Shown: positions 1-7,632, counted from the first letter of the stretch. The stretch: DNA of 20,336 bases from Deltaproteobacteria bacterium (GCA_016844625.1 JAERMN010000028.1:1-20336), one strand, 5' to 3'. Notes: a model not told the origin generated them from the sequence alone. Numbers and translations: made by a program.

Positions 1-255
1 GTAGTAAACCTTTCTCCGATGAGCGACCGAGCAAACATAATCGAGGATTTCGTCAATATCACTGGATTTCAGCTCGCTTTTTCTTCCAACTAGTCGTTTG
101 CTGACTTCTTCATACTCAATGATCAATGGGACGGAAAGATTTATCTCGAACTTACCGCTTTCGAGAAGCATGAAGAGTTTATATGACGCACAGTATTGTG
201 ACCGTAAGGCCGAGATAAAGACATTGGTGTCGATGACAATTTGAGTTGCATTCAC
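1..255 (-). CDS. PIN-domain protein (VapC-like putative toxin), partial
   Basis: The C-terminus lies beyond the left edge; 85 codons are visible. The N-terminus reads MNATQIVIDTNVFISALRS, the hallmark beta-1 strand of PIN-domain ribonucleases, with the first catalytic acid at Asp9. An acidic cluster near residues 47-50 (EYEE) fits the second conserved acid of the PIN_3 / COG1569 group, whose members are usually annotated as toxin components of toxin-antitoxin pairs and cleave RNA with Mg2+. The start is taken as GTG at 255 because the fold begins immediately after it; the frame stays open upstream without recognisable protein. The last catalytic Asp residues would lie outside the window. No AbrB-, RHH- or Phd-type antitoxin is visible upstream, so the partner would have to be downstream, off the window, or absent. 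The family call is solid; the toxin role is inference. Confidence 0.8.
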   Translation of the reverse strand, partial: MNATQIVIDTNVFISALRSQYCASYKLFMLLESGKFEINLSVPLIIEYEEVSKRLVGRKSELKSSDIDEILDYVCSVAHRRKVYY

Positions 256-259
256 TAAC

Positions 260-277
260 GGTATCGTATTCGATACC
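260..277. promoter_or_regulatory. inverted repeat, candidate operator over the PIN-gene -10 box
   Basis: The arms GGTATCG (260-266) and CGATACC (271-277) are perfect 7-bp complements separated by 4 nt. The repeat covers the -10 hexamer and part of the spacer of the PIN-gene promoter. Toxin-antitoxin promoters are commonly repressed through such palindromes, so a repressor or antitoxin binding site is plausible. No DNA-binding partner is encoded in the visible sequence. Confidence 0.4.
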
Positions 278-291
278 AACGATTCCGTCAA
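263..291 (-). promoter_or_regulatory. sigma70-type promoter of the PIN gene
   Basis: On the minus strand TTGACG (286-291, 5/6 to consensus) is followed after exactly 17 nt by TACGAT (263-268, 4/6). The predicted start of transcription is near 256, almost on the GTG start codon at 255, so the transcript could be leaderless. The -10 box lies inside an inverted repeat, as expected for an autorepressed gene. Only the match and spacing are seen; activity is inference. Confidence 0.5.
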
Positions 292-420
292 TCGAGAGTA
301 AGATGCCAGGCGCCAATTGAACCATAAGGTCGGAACGGCTTGGCTTACCAGCCTTTGCCAACGCGTGCTTGGGTGCCGGCCCGATCAGCGAGCCGAAAAA
401 GTTAGTTCAAATGCTGTGAG

Positions 421-459
421 AGTTTACGCTGGTCCGACCCGGAGGCCACAGGCTAAACT
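421..459 (-). terminator. imperfect stem-loop at the end of the cyclase operon
   Basis: AGTTTACGCT (421-430) pairs at 8 of 10 positions with AGGCTAAACT (450-459), and the intervening GC-rich segment is partly self-complementary. The structure overlaps the stop codon of the last cyclase gene (458-460). No clear U-tract follows on the minus strand, so termination is uncertain. Confidence 0.2.
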
Positions 460-1288
460 ACTCTTCGACTGCTATGAAACGGCAGGGTGAAGCTCCACCA
501 TTTTTGATCAGGAGAGGCAGCACGATCATCTTCACACGCTTCTCGGAAATCTGGTCGCAATCGATCAAACACTTGCAACCAGCCATCGTTTTTTTGATTA
601 GCGCACCGTAGCTGCTCGGATGTGGGCTGCCGTGTTTATGCGCGCCTAGATCTATGACTCTTTCCCGAGCTTCGGCCGATGGCCAGGGCTTCGGATGCGG
701 AATCAACGGTGCCTCGCCGCGGAACCAGTTATTGCCCTGCACTCTGGGCGGATTCACCAGACCGCAATCGGTCATGAATAACCCACTATCCATCTCGTCC
801 ATCTTTTTCGCCAGCAGCGCGGCCGCATCGAAGTGAATGCTCGGAGTTCTCTTGTAGTAGTCGATGCCAAGCTCGTAGGCGCGTTCGCGCGTGCCCCAGC
901 CCGTCCGGAGCAGCACCTCATCGCCTTTTTGGTAGTCGGCGCGTTTGATCGCCACTTCCATTTCGTCGGGCGTGATCTCGTGCGTTTCCGGAGCTCTAAT
1001 GTCGAGGATCACAGTGTCCCTGAGAATTAGCTTTTCGAGCGGTATTTCATCGAGCAACCAAGAAAATTTTGGCTCGGGCTGGAGCGGCGTCGGATCGAAG
1101 GGGTTGCGCTGATGCGGCACCATGAACGGGCTGCCCGTTTCTCCGTCGAGCTTCATGCGGGTCATGCGCAGACCGTGTTTGTCGTAGTACATGTACTCGT
1201 GGAGCCGCACGGGAGAATTCGTAAAAGGCAAAATTTCTCCGTACCCCGCGCCTTCCCAGATCGGCATCGTCAAATCGATAAGTTTCAT
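458..1288 (-). CDS. cyclase-family protein (kynurenine formamidase fold) lacking the canonical metal motif
   Basis: A 276-residue protein of the cyclase family (PF04199: kynurenine formamidase KynB, isatin hydrolase). It starts MKLIDLTMPIWEG, carries the family segment RTGWGTRE near residues 128-135 and ends with the typical strand pattern MIVLPLLIKNGGASP. Family enzymes hydrolyse cyclic amides or formamides using metal bound by HxGTHxDxPxH. Here the aligned segment is ETGSPFMVPHQ (residues 50-60), so the ligand positions are Glu, Pro, Met and Gln, and the later conserved Glu aligns with Asp in LIDCD. ATG 1288 is chosen over ATG 1291 because GGAGG then sits 7 nt upstream and the N-terminus matches the paralog. 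TGATGATG couples it to the upstream paralog. Fold assignment is good; catalysis is doubtful, and a changed metal site or a non-enzymatic heterodimer partner is possible. Confidence 0.8.
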   Translation of the reverse strand: MKLIDLTMPIWEGAGYGEILPFTNSPVRLHEYMYYDKHGLRMTRMKLDGETGSPFMVPHQRNPFDPTPLQPEPKFSWLLDEIPLEKLILRDTVILDIRAPETHEITPDEMEVAIKRADYQKGDEVLLRTGWGTRERAYELGIDYYKRTPSIHFDAAALLAKKMDEMDSGLFMTDCGLVNPPRVQGNNWFRGEAPLIPHPKPWPSAEARERVIDLGAHKHGSPHPSSYGALIKKTMAGCKCLIDCDQISEKRVKMIVLPLLIKNGGASPCRFIAVEE

Positions 1289-1290
1289 CA

Positions 1291-2046
1291 TCAGTCCTCC
1301 AAAGCTACGACTCGGCACGTTGAAGCCACGCCGCGCACAACCTTCAACGGCGACACAATTATTTTGATTTTGTCTTTCTTGATCTGCCCGCAGTGAACCA
1401 ACTTCCGCACAGTTATGATGCCCGCGCGGGCAAGTTCCATCTCTGCGGCAAAATCTTTGTTCGCTTTCTCGCCGTCGTAAAGGTGCAAGTACATGCGCGC
1501 CTCGGCGGACTCCGCCGCGGGGATCGGCAGCATGGAACACCACTCGGGGATAAGGTGTTTGTCCGGCCAGCCGACCAGCGCCGTATCGACCAACAACAAG
1601 TCGCTTTGGTTCTCATTCATTCGTTTCGCCAAATACTGTGCTGCTTCCAGAGATAAGTGCGGGCTGCCGAGGAGATAAAATTCTCGACAAGGCTTGTCGC
1701 CCCAACCTGTCGCGATCAGAATCGCGTCTCCCTTCGCAGGTCGAGCCGCATCGAACGCCTTTTGAACATCCGTTTTGTTTATCTCTTCGCCCTCCGACTT
1801 AGCGATGCTGACCACAGTGGTGGACCGTAAAACCAATTTATCGACCGGCACTTCATCGAGCCGCGCGGTCTTGCGAAACGCTTCGAACACCGAAGGCAGC
1901 GTCAGGCACGTGCCCGAGTCGCTACCGATAACCATTCCCTTTTCTTGATGATTCTTGGGTCCGAGAAAAAACTTTACTGATGTCGGCAAGACATCGTCCG
2001 GCATCCATTGATGATTCAATGGCATCGTCAATTCAAGGAATTTCAT
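1291..2046 (-). CDS. cyclase-family protein, divergent paralog lacking metal ligands
   Basis: A 251-residue paralog of the following gene: MKFLELTMPLNHQ at the N-terminus, ATGWGDKP near residues 112-119, KIIVSPLKVVRGVAS near the C-terminus, all arranged as in PF04199 proteins. The HxGTHxDxPxH motif is replaced by DSGTCLTLPSV (residues 43-53), so His, His, Asp and His become Asp, Cys, Thr and Val. The later conserved Glu is replaced by Arg in the segment TVRKLV. It therefore cannot bind metal in the KynB manner. GGGAG precedes the ATG at 2046 with good spacing. The gene lies 77 nt after the ABC ATPase and overlaps the next cyclase gene (TGATG), so the two products are probably made together and may pair. 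Family assignment is supported by overall pattern; substrate unknown. Confidence 0.75.
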   Translation of the reverse strand: MKFLELTMPLNHQWMPDDVLPTSVKFFLGPKNHQEKGMVIGSDSGTCLTLPSVFEAFRKTARLDEVPVDKLVLRSTTVVSIAKSEGEEINKTDVQKAFDAARPAKGDAILIATGWGDKPCREFYLLGSPHLSLEAAQYLAKRMNENQSDLLLVDTALVGWPDKHLIPEWCSMLPIPAAESAEARMYLHLYDGEKANKDFAAEMELARAGIITVRKLVHCGQIKKDKIKIIVSPLKVVRGVASTCRVVALED

Positions 2047-2123
2047 AATTCTCCCATCCTAGCGTTAGAAATTTTCGCCCTTTCTTAAATGAATGTTGAT
2101 CTCATTCTGCATGACGCAAAAGG

Positions 2124-3221
2124 TTACATGGCCAAAACCCGCATTCGGTCAGCGGGCAGTTCCACCCAAACATGCTGCCCCTTTTTTAATTCCGTCACGT
2201 ACGGGCTTGTTTCCGCGATGATGTGAAATTCACCGCTATCGATTTCGTATCCCACTCGGTTTCCCGTAAATACCGCGCTCTTCACCGTACCGGGGATGAG
2301 ATTGTCGCGCCCCTCGCCCTGTTCCGTATGGACCATTACGGCTTCCGGCCTGAACATCACAGAGACCGGTTGACCCGCCTTTATACTCGGCGGCAGCGGA
2401 CAGCGAAGCGGTCCGAGGGAAGTCTCCACACGGCCGGAATCATTTGGCTCGTTCGACAAGGCGCGCCCTTGAATCACATTGGTCGTACCGACAAATCCCG
2501 CGACGAATAAATTCGCCGGCTCTTTGTAGATCTCCATCGGCGCGCCCAGTTGGACGACCTGCCCGCCGTGCATGACCGCGATGCGGTGCGATAAGACCAG
2601 CGCCTCCTCCTGATCGTGGGTGACGTACAACGCGGTGAGCTTCAATCTCTCGAAGAGATCGCGCAACTCATGGCGCATCTCCACCCGGAGCTTGGCGTCC
2701 AGGTTGCTCAAGGGTTCGTCGAAAAGCAGCAGCTCCGGCTGAGCCACCAAAGCTCGCGCCACAGCCACGCGCTGCTGCTGCCCGCCGCTCAGCAGCGAGG
2801 CAGGACGTTTTCCTAGCTCGCCCATCTGAACGAGCTGCAAGATTTCTTTTACCCTTTGGGCGGTTTCACTTTTTGTTAGCCGATGCCGGCCATGTGTGAG
2901 CGGGTAACCGACATTCTGCGCAACGCTCATATGCGGCCACACGGCATAGGATTGGAACACCATGCCTATTTCTCTCTCATGAACCGGAACCAGCAAGCCT
3001 TTTTTGCTCGAGAAAACCGGCTTATCGTTGATCCAAATCTCTCCAGAGTCGGGAATCTCCAAACCCGCAATACATCGAAGCGTCGTTGTTTTGCCACAGC
3101 CGGAAGACCCCAACAGCGCGAAAAACTCGCCCGTCTTTACCTCGAAGGAGACGTCGCGAACCGCGTCAATCTTACCCTCTCCGGTAACGAAAGCTTTATT
3201 GAGCCCCTCTACGCGTAACAT
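2124..3221 (-). CDS. ABC transporter ATP-binding protein (Fe3+/spermidine-putrescine importer type)
   Basis: A 365-residue cytoplasmic ATPase that powers the importer encoded just upstream. Walker A is GSSGCGKTT (residues 38-46), the Q-loop is VFQ (Gln90), the signature LSGGQQQR (144-151), Walker B LLLFDEP (164-170), the D-loop SNLDAK, and the switch His is in THDQEEA (His202). The C-terminal ~120 residues, including VMFRPEAV, form a TOBE-type domain typical of the PotA/FbpC/UgpC group. Length is normal for this group. The gene is third in the minus-strand operon, 64 nt after the binding-protein gene, and precedes the cyclase pair. The fold and motifs are certain; the transported substrate is not, since this ATPase class serves iron, polyamine, phosphonate and organic-acid importers. 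Confidence 0.93.
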   Translation of the reverse strand: MLRVEGLNKAFVTGEGKIDAVRDVSFEVKTGEFFALLGSSGCGKTTTLRCIAGLEIPDSGEIWINDKPVFSSKKGLLVPVHEREIGMVFQSYAVWPHMSVAQNVGYPLTHGRHRLTKSETAQRVKEILQLVQMGELGKRPASLLSGGQQQRVAVARALVAQPELLLFDEPLSNLDAKLRVEMRHELRDLFERLKLTALYVTHDQEEALVLSHRIAVMHGGQVVQLGAPMEIYKEPANLFVAGFVGTTNVIQGRALSNEPNDSGRVETSLGPLRCPLPPSIKAGQPVSVMFRPEAVMVHTEQGEGRDNLIPGTVKSAVFTGNRVGYEIDSGEFHIIAETSPYVTELKKGQHVWVELPADRMRVLAM

Positions 3222-3285
3222 TGAGACAAAACCCTTTTAGCGTCGTTAAGTAGATCGCAGCGCACGCTTTCCCCAGTACTCGCTC

Positions 3286-4401
3286 CTAAGGCATGAGAGC
3301 CTGGAGAGCCTTTCTGACCTTGTCGCGCTGCCCGGCGACGATCTCCTCTGCAGTCCATTCCAATATTTTCGCCGTCGGCATGGCTTTGAGCGTTTTCGCA
3401 AGCTGGGAGCGTGGATCAACAAAAGTGCCCTCGCCGTTTATCCGCTCAACCAGCGGCAACCCGTCCTCTAAAATAAAAGCAAGATAGAGCAACGCCAGGT
3501 TCGGGCTCTTCGCACCCTTCGGAATCGTAAGACCGATCGAGCCGACGATCATCACATCCTCGAATAATTTGGTCTGGATCGGATAGCCTTCCTTCCTCAA
3601 ACCTTCAGTGCCGCCGATATTAGCCGTCGCCGCCGCCACTTCTCCCAGGGCCACAGCCATGCGCACGTCGCCGCTGCTGCGCTTGATCAGCGGCTTGTTG
3701 GCGAGAAGCATTTGCAGAACTTTCTTCTGCTTCTCTATATCCCAATACCCGTGGATCGCCATATCCGCGAGCGGGCTGGCGGGCCCGATAGTATTGATAG
3801 CAAAGTTGCCTTTCCATTTCGGGTCGGCAAAGCCCTTGCCTTCGGCAAATTCTGCGTAGGTCCGCGGCAATTGATCGGCGCTGGTTCTCTTCGTATTGTA
3901 GACAATGCCTGATGCCAGCGTTGTCACGTCCACCGAATAGGGACGTTTCCACGCCGCGACGTTTTTGAGAACTCCTTCGACCCCCTTAAACTTTGGGCTA
4001 AAAATCTTGACCAGCGGAGTATCGATATCCTCGAAAAGCGCGAGCCTCTCAGGCCGTCCAGCGATGTCGCTCGCGCCCGCATAAAGCAGGTCGGCGTCGA
4101 CACGCCCCACTTTAACTTCAGTCAGGAACCTAAGTATTGAATCGGGGCTGGTGACGGGTGTCAGACTCACGCGCGGCGTGAAGCCGAAGCGCTTCTTGAA
4201 AGCGGCCTCGAACTGCTCTCCCAGGCCTCGTTCGCCCGGAACTTCCCACCACAGGCGCAATTCTCCTTCTTTCTTGGCTCGGTCCAATATGTCCTCATAG
4301 GTCTTTCCGAATACCTGAGCCAATGCAGGCACTGCGGCGAGCAAGAGAATCCCGAAACAAAGCACCCCTGCAAGAAATTTTCTCCGATCATCGATCTTCA
4401 T
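3286..4401 (-). CDS. periplasmic substrate-binding protein of a Fe3+-type ABC importer
   Basis: A 371-residue secreted binding protein. The N-terminus MKIDDRRKFLAGVLCFG continues into a hydrophobic stretch ending AVPALA-Q, a typical Sec signal peptide with cleavage after about residue 28. The mature part (YEDILDRAKKEGELRLW near its start, ASGIVYNTKR mid-chain, IPKGAKSPNLALLYLAFIL late) follows the class of extracellular solute-binding proteins grouped with AfuA/FbpA. No adjacent Tyr pair (YY), the usual ferric ligand pair of FbpA, occurs anywhere, so iron is an unlikely cargo; an organic anion is more likely. ATG 4401 is chosen over GTG 4407 because AAAGGAG sits 5 nt before the ATG and overlaps the GTG. 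The gene lies between the permease and ATPase genes of the same importer. Confidence 0.88.
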   Translation of the reverse strand: MKIDDRRKFLAGVLCFGILLLAAVPALAQVFGKTYEDILDRAKKEGELRLWWEVPGERGLGEQFEAAFKKRFGFTPRVSLTPVTSPDSILRFLTEVKVGRVDADLLYAGASDIAGRPERLALFEDIDTPLVKIFSPKFKGVEGVLKNVAAWKRPYSVDVTTLASGIVYNTKRTSADQLPRTYAEFAEGKGFADPKWKGNFAINTIGPASPLADMAIHGYWDIEKQKKVLQMLLANKPLIKRSSGDVRMAVALGEVAAATANIGGTEGLRKEGYPIQTKLFEDVMIVGSIGLTIPKGAKSPNLALLYLAFILEDGLPLVERINGEGTFVDPRSQLAKTLKAMPTAKILEWTAEEIVAGQRDKVRKALQALMP

Positions 4402-4443
4402 GTTCACTCCTTTGTCGACTGCTGCGTTTTTTCAATAATGACT

Positions 4444-6156
4444 CTAACCGACTTCCCAACCCGCCTTTTTTCTCTGTCGTTGATCCACGTAGCGCGCGGC
4501 GATCGTCACGAAAACAAATCCGCACATGTAGACAGTGCCAAGCGCGGCCGTGCCTGAGATATCAGGAACATTCCACAAAACCCACATCGCCGAAGGCAAT
4601 ACCATATTCCGACCCGTCATTAGAAAGATCGCGAAAGTAAAATCTCTCAGCGTAGCGGAAAATGCCCATAGCCAGCCATTCACCACCGCGGGCAAAACCA
4701 GAGGCACGGTGACCGTGCGTAGGGTTCGAGCCGTGGTCGCGCCGGTGACGTGCGCCGCTTCCTCCAACTCCTTGTGCAGTTGCAGCAGCGCCGCGCTCAA
4801 CACGCGGGTAGTGAAAGGCAGGTGGGCGACAATGTGCGCGATGATCAAAACCCAGATACTGCCGTGGATCGGCGTCATGACATAGATCAGGAAGAGCGCG
4901 AGCGCCAGGACGACGTTGGGAACGCCCATGGGCGTTATCGCGAAAACTTCAACCCACCGCATCTTCCGTTTTACCGAGAGCCAACTGGCGCAAAACGCGA
5001 TAAAGACCGCTAGCGTCGGCGCGATCACCATGAGCGTCAATGTGTTCGCCGCGCTTTGCTGCACCAGCGGATTGGCCAACGTGCGGAAATAGCTTTGCAG
5101 GCTTACCTGGCTCAACGCTTCGAGAGAAGGCGCCTGGTAAACTTTCACAAGGCTCGCCCAAACCAAGATCAGCATCGGCATGGCGTAGCAAGCAATAACA
5201 ATCATCACAAACGAAAACGCGATGTATTTCCAACGGCCTAACTTGAGCTGGCGTGGCCTGAAGGATTTCCCGGTGACGACGCTGAATTGATCCTGCTGGC
5301 GGGTTAGCCAGAAATAGACTCCCATCAGCGACAGCGCGAGCAGCAGCAAAACGACGCCGAAGGCCGCTGCCAGACCGTACAAAGGAATGCCGTCTTCCGC
5401 CTTGGTTAATAAATAGATGTGCACGCTGAGCACGCGGATTCCGCCGGGCACCCCGATCGCAAGCGCGGTTTCCATCACCTGGACCAATACCATTCCGAAG
5501 TAGATCAAAGCAGATAACAGACCGGGCAATAAAAGCGGCAGCGTCACCTTGCGCAGCACCGTGAACGCTTTACTGCCCGACGTTTGTGCCGCTTCTTCGA
5601 ATTCGGGGTTCATCTGTCGGAACAACGGGCTCAGCATTAAAAACGCGTTGTTGCTGAGCCCAATGCCCGTGACGAAAATCATTCCAGTCATCGTGTAAAT
5701 ATTGAGAGGCCCGCTTGCCCCTTCTAGGCCGAAACCCTGGCGCAGCAAATAATTTATCCATCCGAGTCCCGGCGATAAAAGCAGCACCCAACCAAATGCT
5801 TTCAACATCGTCGGCACCGCCAGCGATACCAACATCGCTGAGTAGATCGTAGAGCGAAAAGGAATATCGGTGCGCTCCACCAGAAAGGCGATGATCGCGC
5901 CCAAGGTAAGCGACAGGACAAGAGCGCCGGCGCCATAGATGGCGGTATTTACCAACACCTTAAGCATTCTTGGGCTGGAAAAGATCGTCCCATAATTTTC
6001 GAGAGACGTACCTGGATCGAGGGGAAGAGCGGAAGGGGGCCGTAAACTAGTAACAAATAATACGACCAGCGGAGCTGCAAGCAGAAGAACGACTACAGCT
6101 GCAATGACGAATGTCAGCAGCCGGCCTTGCGCGCTAAATCTGGCCGGACTATCCAC
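4444..6156 (-). CDS. ABC importer permease with two fused membrane domains (FbpB/AfuB type)
   Basis: A ~570-residue inner-membrane protein with two homologous halves of about six helices each. Each half holds the cytoplasmic EAA loop that docks on the ATPase: EEAAQTSGSKAFTVLRK near residues 188-204 and EEAAHVTGATTARTLRT near 466-482, both followed by LPL-rich segments. This duplicated architecture is characteristic of the ferric-iron/thiamine/organic-anion permeases, where one polypeptide forms the whole pore. GTG 6156 or the adjacent TTG 6159 are the only starts after an in-frame TAG; GGAG lies 7 nt before the GTG, which is preferred. It is the first gene of a five-gene minus-strand operon with binding protein, ATPase and two cyclase-family genes. 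Family and topology are certain; substrate is not. Confidence 0.92.
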   Translation of the reverse strand: MDSPARFSAQGRLLTFVIAAVVVLLLAAPLVVLFVTSLRPPSALPLDPGTSLENYGTIFSSPRMLKVLVNTAIYGAGALVLSLTLGAIIAFLVERTDIPFRSTIYSAMLVSLAVPTMLKAFGWVLLLSPGLGWINYLLRQGFGLEGASGPLNIYTMTGMIFVTGIGLSNNAFLMLSPLFRQMNPEFEEAAQTSGSKAFTVLRKVTLPLLLPGLLSALIYFGMVLVQVMETALAIGVPGGIRVLSVHIYLLTKAEDGIPLYGLAAAFGVVLLLLALSLMGVYFWLTRQQDQFSVVTGKSFRPRQLKLGRWKYIAFSFVMIVIACYAMPMLILVWASLVKVYQAPSLEALSQVSLQSYFRTLANPLVQQSAANTLTLMVIAPTLAVFIAFCASWLSVKRKMRWVEVFAITPMGVPNVVLALALFLIYVMTPIHGSIWVLIIAHIVAHLPFTTRVLSAALLQLHKELEEAAHVTGATTARTLRTVTVPLVLPAVVNGWLWAFSATLRDFTFAIFLMTGRNMVLPSAMWVLWNVPDISGTAALGTVYMCGFVFVTIAARYVDQRQRKKAGWEVG

Positions 6157-6238
6157 CAAGTTGCTCCGTTTCTAAAAGGCCGAATACGTCAAAGCTTAAT
6201 TTCACTTCGGAAAACTGCCGAAAGTTCTGGTGATATTG

Positions 6239-6247
6239 GTTATAGCA
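6239..6247 (-). promoter_or_regulatory. extended -10 promoter candidate for the importer-cyclase operon
   Basis: The minus strand carries TGCTATAAC, an extended -10 (TGn) with a 5/6 hexamer; no good -35 is seen, as is usual for extended -10 promoters. The predicted leader is about 75 nt. It contains a small hairpin at 6206-6222 (TTCGG / CCGAA, 7-nt loop). Activity is inference. Confidence 0.35.
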
Positions 6248-6499
6248 GTCACCTATCTTTTATTGGCTTGAGCATTCGGTGAGATCTCAAATTTTCGGAG
6301 TCATATATGATCTCGTGGGCTCATCCAAAAAAGATCAACGCTTTGTTTCTACTACCGCACACGATCAAAGTAAATCTATCGTTGGTATCCCTGCTAGTAG
6401 GAATATGCCGGCATTGGTGGTCTTTGTGCTCATACAGCTTATCGTTTGTAATAGGGTCACTCGCGGTACCAAAAATGTTTCAGGCGACCCGCTGGTGGC

Positions 6500-6597
6500 T
6501 TGACATTAGCAACGCCTTATCTTAGATGCGAGGACGACAGGCATGCGCCAGTTCAGTCGCATATTAGAAAAAGAAACTAACACGAAAATATTATAAC
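6500..6597 (+). promoter_or_regulatory. promoter candidates upstream of the decarboxylase-like gene
   Basis: A perfect -35 hexamer TTGACA lies at 6500-6505 but is followed only by weak -10 matches near 6522-6528. Separately, TATAAC (5/6 to the -10 consensus) lies at 6592-6597, 27 nt before the ATG, without a good -35. The start codon at 6625 lacks a strong Shine-Dalgarno. Either or neither may be used. Confidence 0.25.
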
Positions 6598-6624
6598 GAA
6601 TCGAAATCATTTTAAGCAGAACGC

Positions 6625-7533
6625 ATGACTAATATCCGCCTATCGTTATCCTGCGGCGACTACGACCGGACACGCCCGCTTATCGACGAGACTGTTCCCA
6701 CTCCGGGTTTAGATCTAACGATTATTCCGCTCCCTTCCGCGGAGCGTCACACCCGCTTCGTTCGCAACTTGGAATTCGACGTCTGCGAGCTTCAGATCGC
6801 GCAGTACCTAGGTTTAAAAAGCCGAGGAGTGCCGATCACTCGCATGGACTCCCATATCGCGCGGCCGGAGGATCTGCGCGGTCGCCGCATTGGTGTCCAT
6901 GCGCATTTCAATCCAATCGCGCTCTGGATCCGCGGCCTGCTGCAGCATGAGTTTGATGTGCGGCCAAGCGAGATCCACTGGGTCTCGGACGGGTCCGAGG
7001 ATATGCCGGGCTGGTCTCCGCCGCCCTGGCTCCGCATTGAGCGCGCACCTGCCGGTCGAAAGATGCAAGATTTGCTGAAGACGGGCGAATTGGACGCCCA
7101 AATCCTTTCGGATAGTGGGGCTGACGCCTCTACAATCAACAAAGTCGTGCGCCGGCTCTGGCCCAACTACCGCGAAGTCGAGGCCGACTACTATCGCCGC
7201 ACCGGCATTTTTCCGATTCGCCATCTTATCGTGGTTAAAGACGAAGTGCTCCAGCACAATCCCGCTGTAGCGACCCATCTCGTAAGCGCCTTCGAAGCTG
7301 CCAAGCAGCAAGCCTATCGATATTGGGCCGACCACCGCCGCTCGTCTCTAGCCTGGTTCGGCGCCGAACAAGAAGAGGAGCGCGCCCTGCTCGGTCCCGA
7401 TCCCTGGCCCTACTCGATCGAGAAGAACCAAGTCGTCCTTGAGACGCTGCTGGATTATGCAGCTGAACAAGGACTCACCGAGCGCCGCCTCGACATCAAG
7501 GAGATATTTGCGCCGAGCACGCGGGACAGTTAA
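6625..7533 (+). CDS. 4,5-dihydroxyphthalate decarboxylase-like protein with an internal 18-residue deletion
   Basis: A 302-residue cytoplasmic protein with a periplasmic-binding-protein-like fold and no signal peptide. It shares with the 329-residue protein at 12471-13460 the N-terminal CxDYDRxRPL, a mid SRG, DLxGRRxGV, the PSEIxWV segment, LFPNYR/LWPNYR and a WPYxxxxN motif near the C-terminus. Between SRG (residues 66-68 in both) and DLRGRRIGV it is exactly 18 residues shorter. It lacks the FPSRxFRHxxIxV stretch that I take to be conserved in the family. The family includes Pht5-type enzymes converting 4,5-dihydroxyphthalate to protocatechuate, but many members are only annotated by homology. 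ATG 6625 is the only start after an in-frame TAA at 6613. LigAB, the ring-cleavage step for protocatechuate, follows 99 nt downstream, which fits the pathway. The deletion makes activity uncertain. Confidence 0.72.
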   Translation: MTNIRLSLSCGDYDRTRPLIDETVPTPGLDLTIIPLPSAERHTRFVRNLEFDVCELQIAQYLGLKSRGVPITRMDSHIARPEDLRGRRIGVHAHFNPIALWIRGLLQHEFDVRPSEIHWVSDGSEDMPGWSPPPWLRIERAPAGRKMQDLLKTGELDAQILSDSGADASTINKVVRRLWPNYREVEADYYRRTGIFPIRHLIVVKDEVLQHNPAVATHLVSAFEAAKQQAYRYWADHRRSSLAWFGAEQEEERALLGPDPWPYSIEKNQVVLETLLDYAAEQGLTERRLDIKEIFAPSTRDS

Positions 7534-7580
7534 GAATAGAGAAAGACCCTTAGGATTAACCGCGAGGTAAGTCCCGAGAA

Positions 7581-7601
7581 GATCATGATTTCACCATGAT
7601 C
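7581..7601. repeat. small inverted repeat before the ligA-like gene
   Basis: GATCATG (7581-7587) and CATGATC (7595-7601) are perfect 7-bp arms with a 7-nt loop, midway between the decarboxylase-like gene and the ligA-like gene. It could be a regulator site or an mRNA hairpin; it lacks a U-tract, so termination is unlikely. Confidence 0.35.
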
Positions 7602-7632
7602 CGTCGCTTAACGAAGAGCTGAGGAAAGCCAA

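Larger units (their letters stand above)
6157..6624. other. intergenic region between divergent operons
   Basis: This 468-nt stretch separates the minus-strand importer operon from the plus-strand decarboxylase-like/ligAB genes. Short open frames at 6279-6503 and 6307-6525 overlap each other, have no convincing ribosome site and resemble no family I know, so I do not call genes. The perfect 10-bp palindrome TCATATATGA at 6301-6310 and GAGATCTC at 6281-6288 are the only notable short symmetries and could be regulator sites. Confidence 0.5.

Noticed and set aside
179..361. Small minus-strand open frame overlapping the PIN gene, considered as an antitoxin
   Set aside because: It needs a TTG start with no ribosome site, resembles no antitoxin family, and runs through the PIN start in another frame for over 70 nt.
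1292..1543. N-terminal extension of the first cyclase gene up to 1543
   Set aside because: The extension lies inside the upstream paralog in another frame, has an Arg-rich shadow composition, and the family N-terminus MKLIDLTMP with GGAGG upstream starts at 1288.
3286..4401. Calling this a ferric-iron-binding FbpA
   Set aside because: No Tyr-Tyr pair is present and the operon carries cyclase-family genes, so only the broad binding-protein class is supported.
6279..6525. Two overlapping plus-strand open frames in the divergent intergenic region
   Set aside because: No ribosome site, no family resemblance, and they overlap each other in different frames in AT-richer non-coding sequence.
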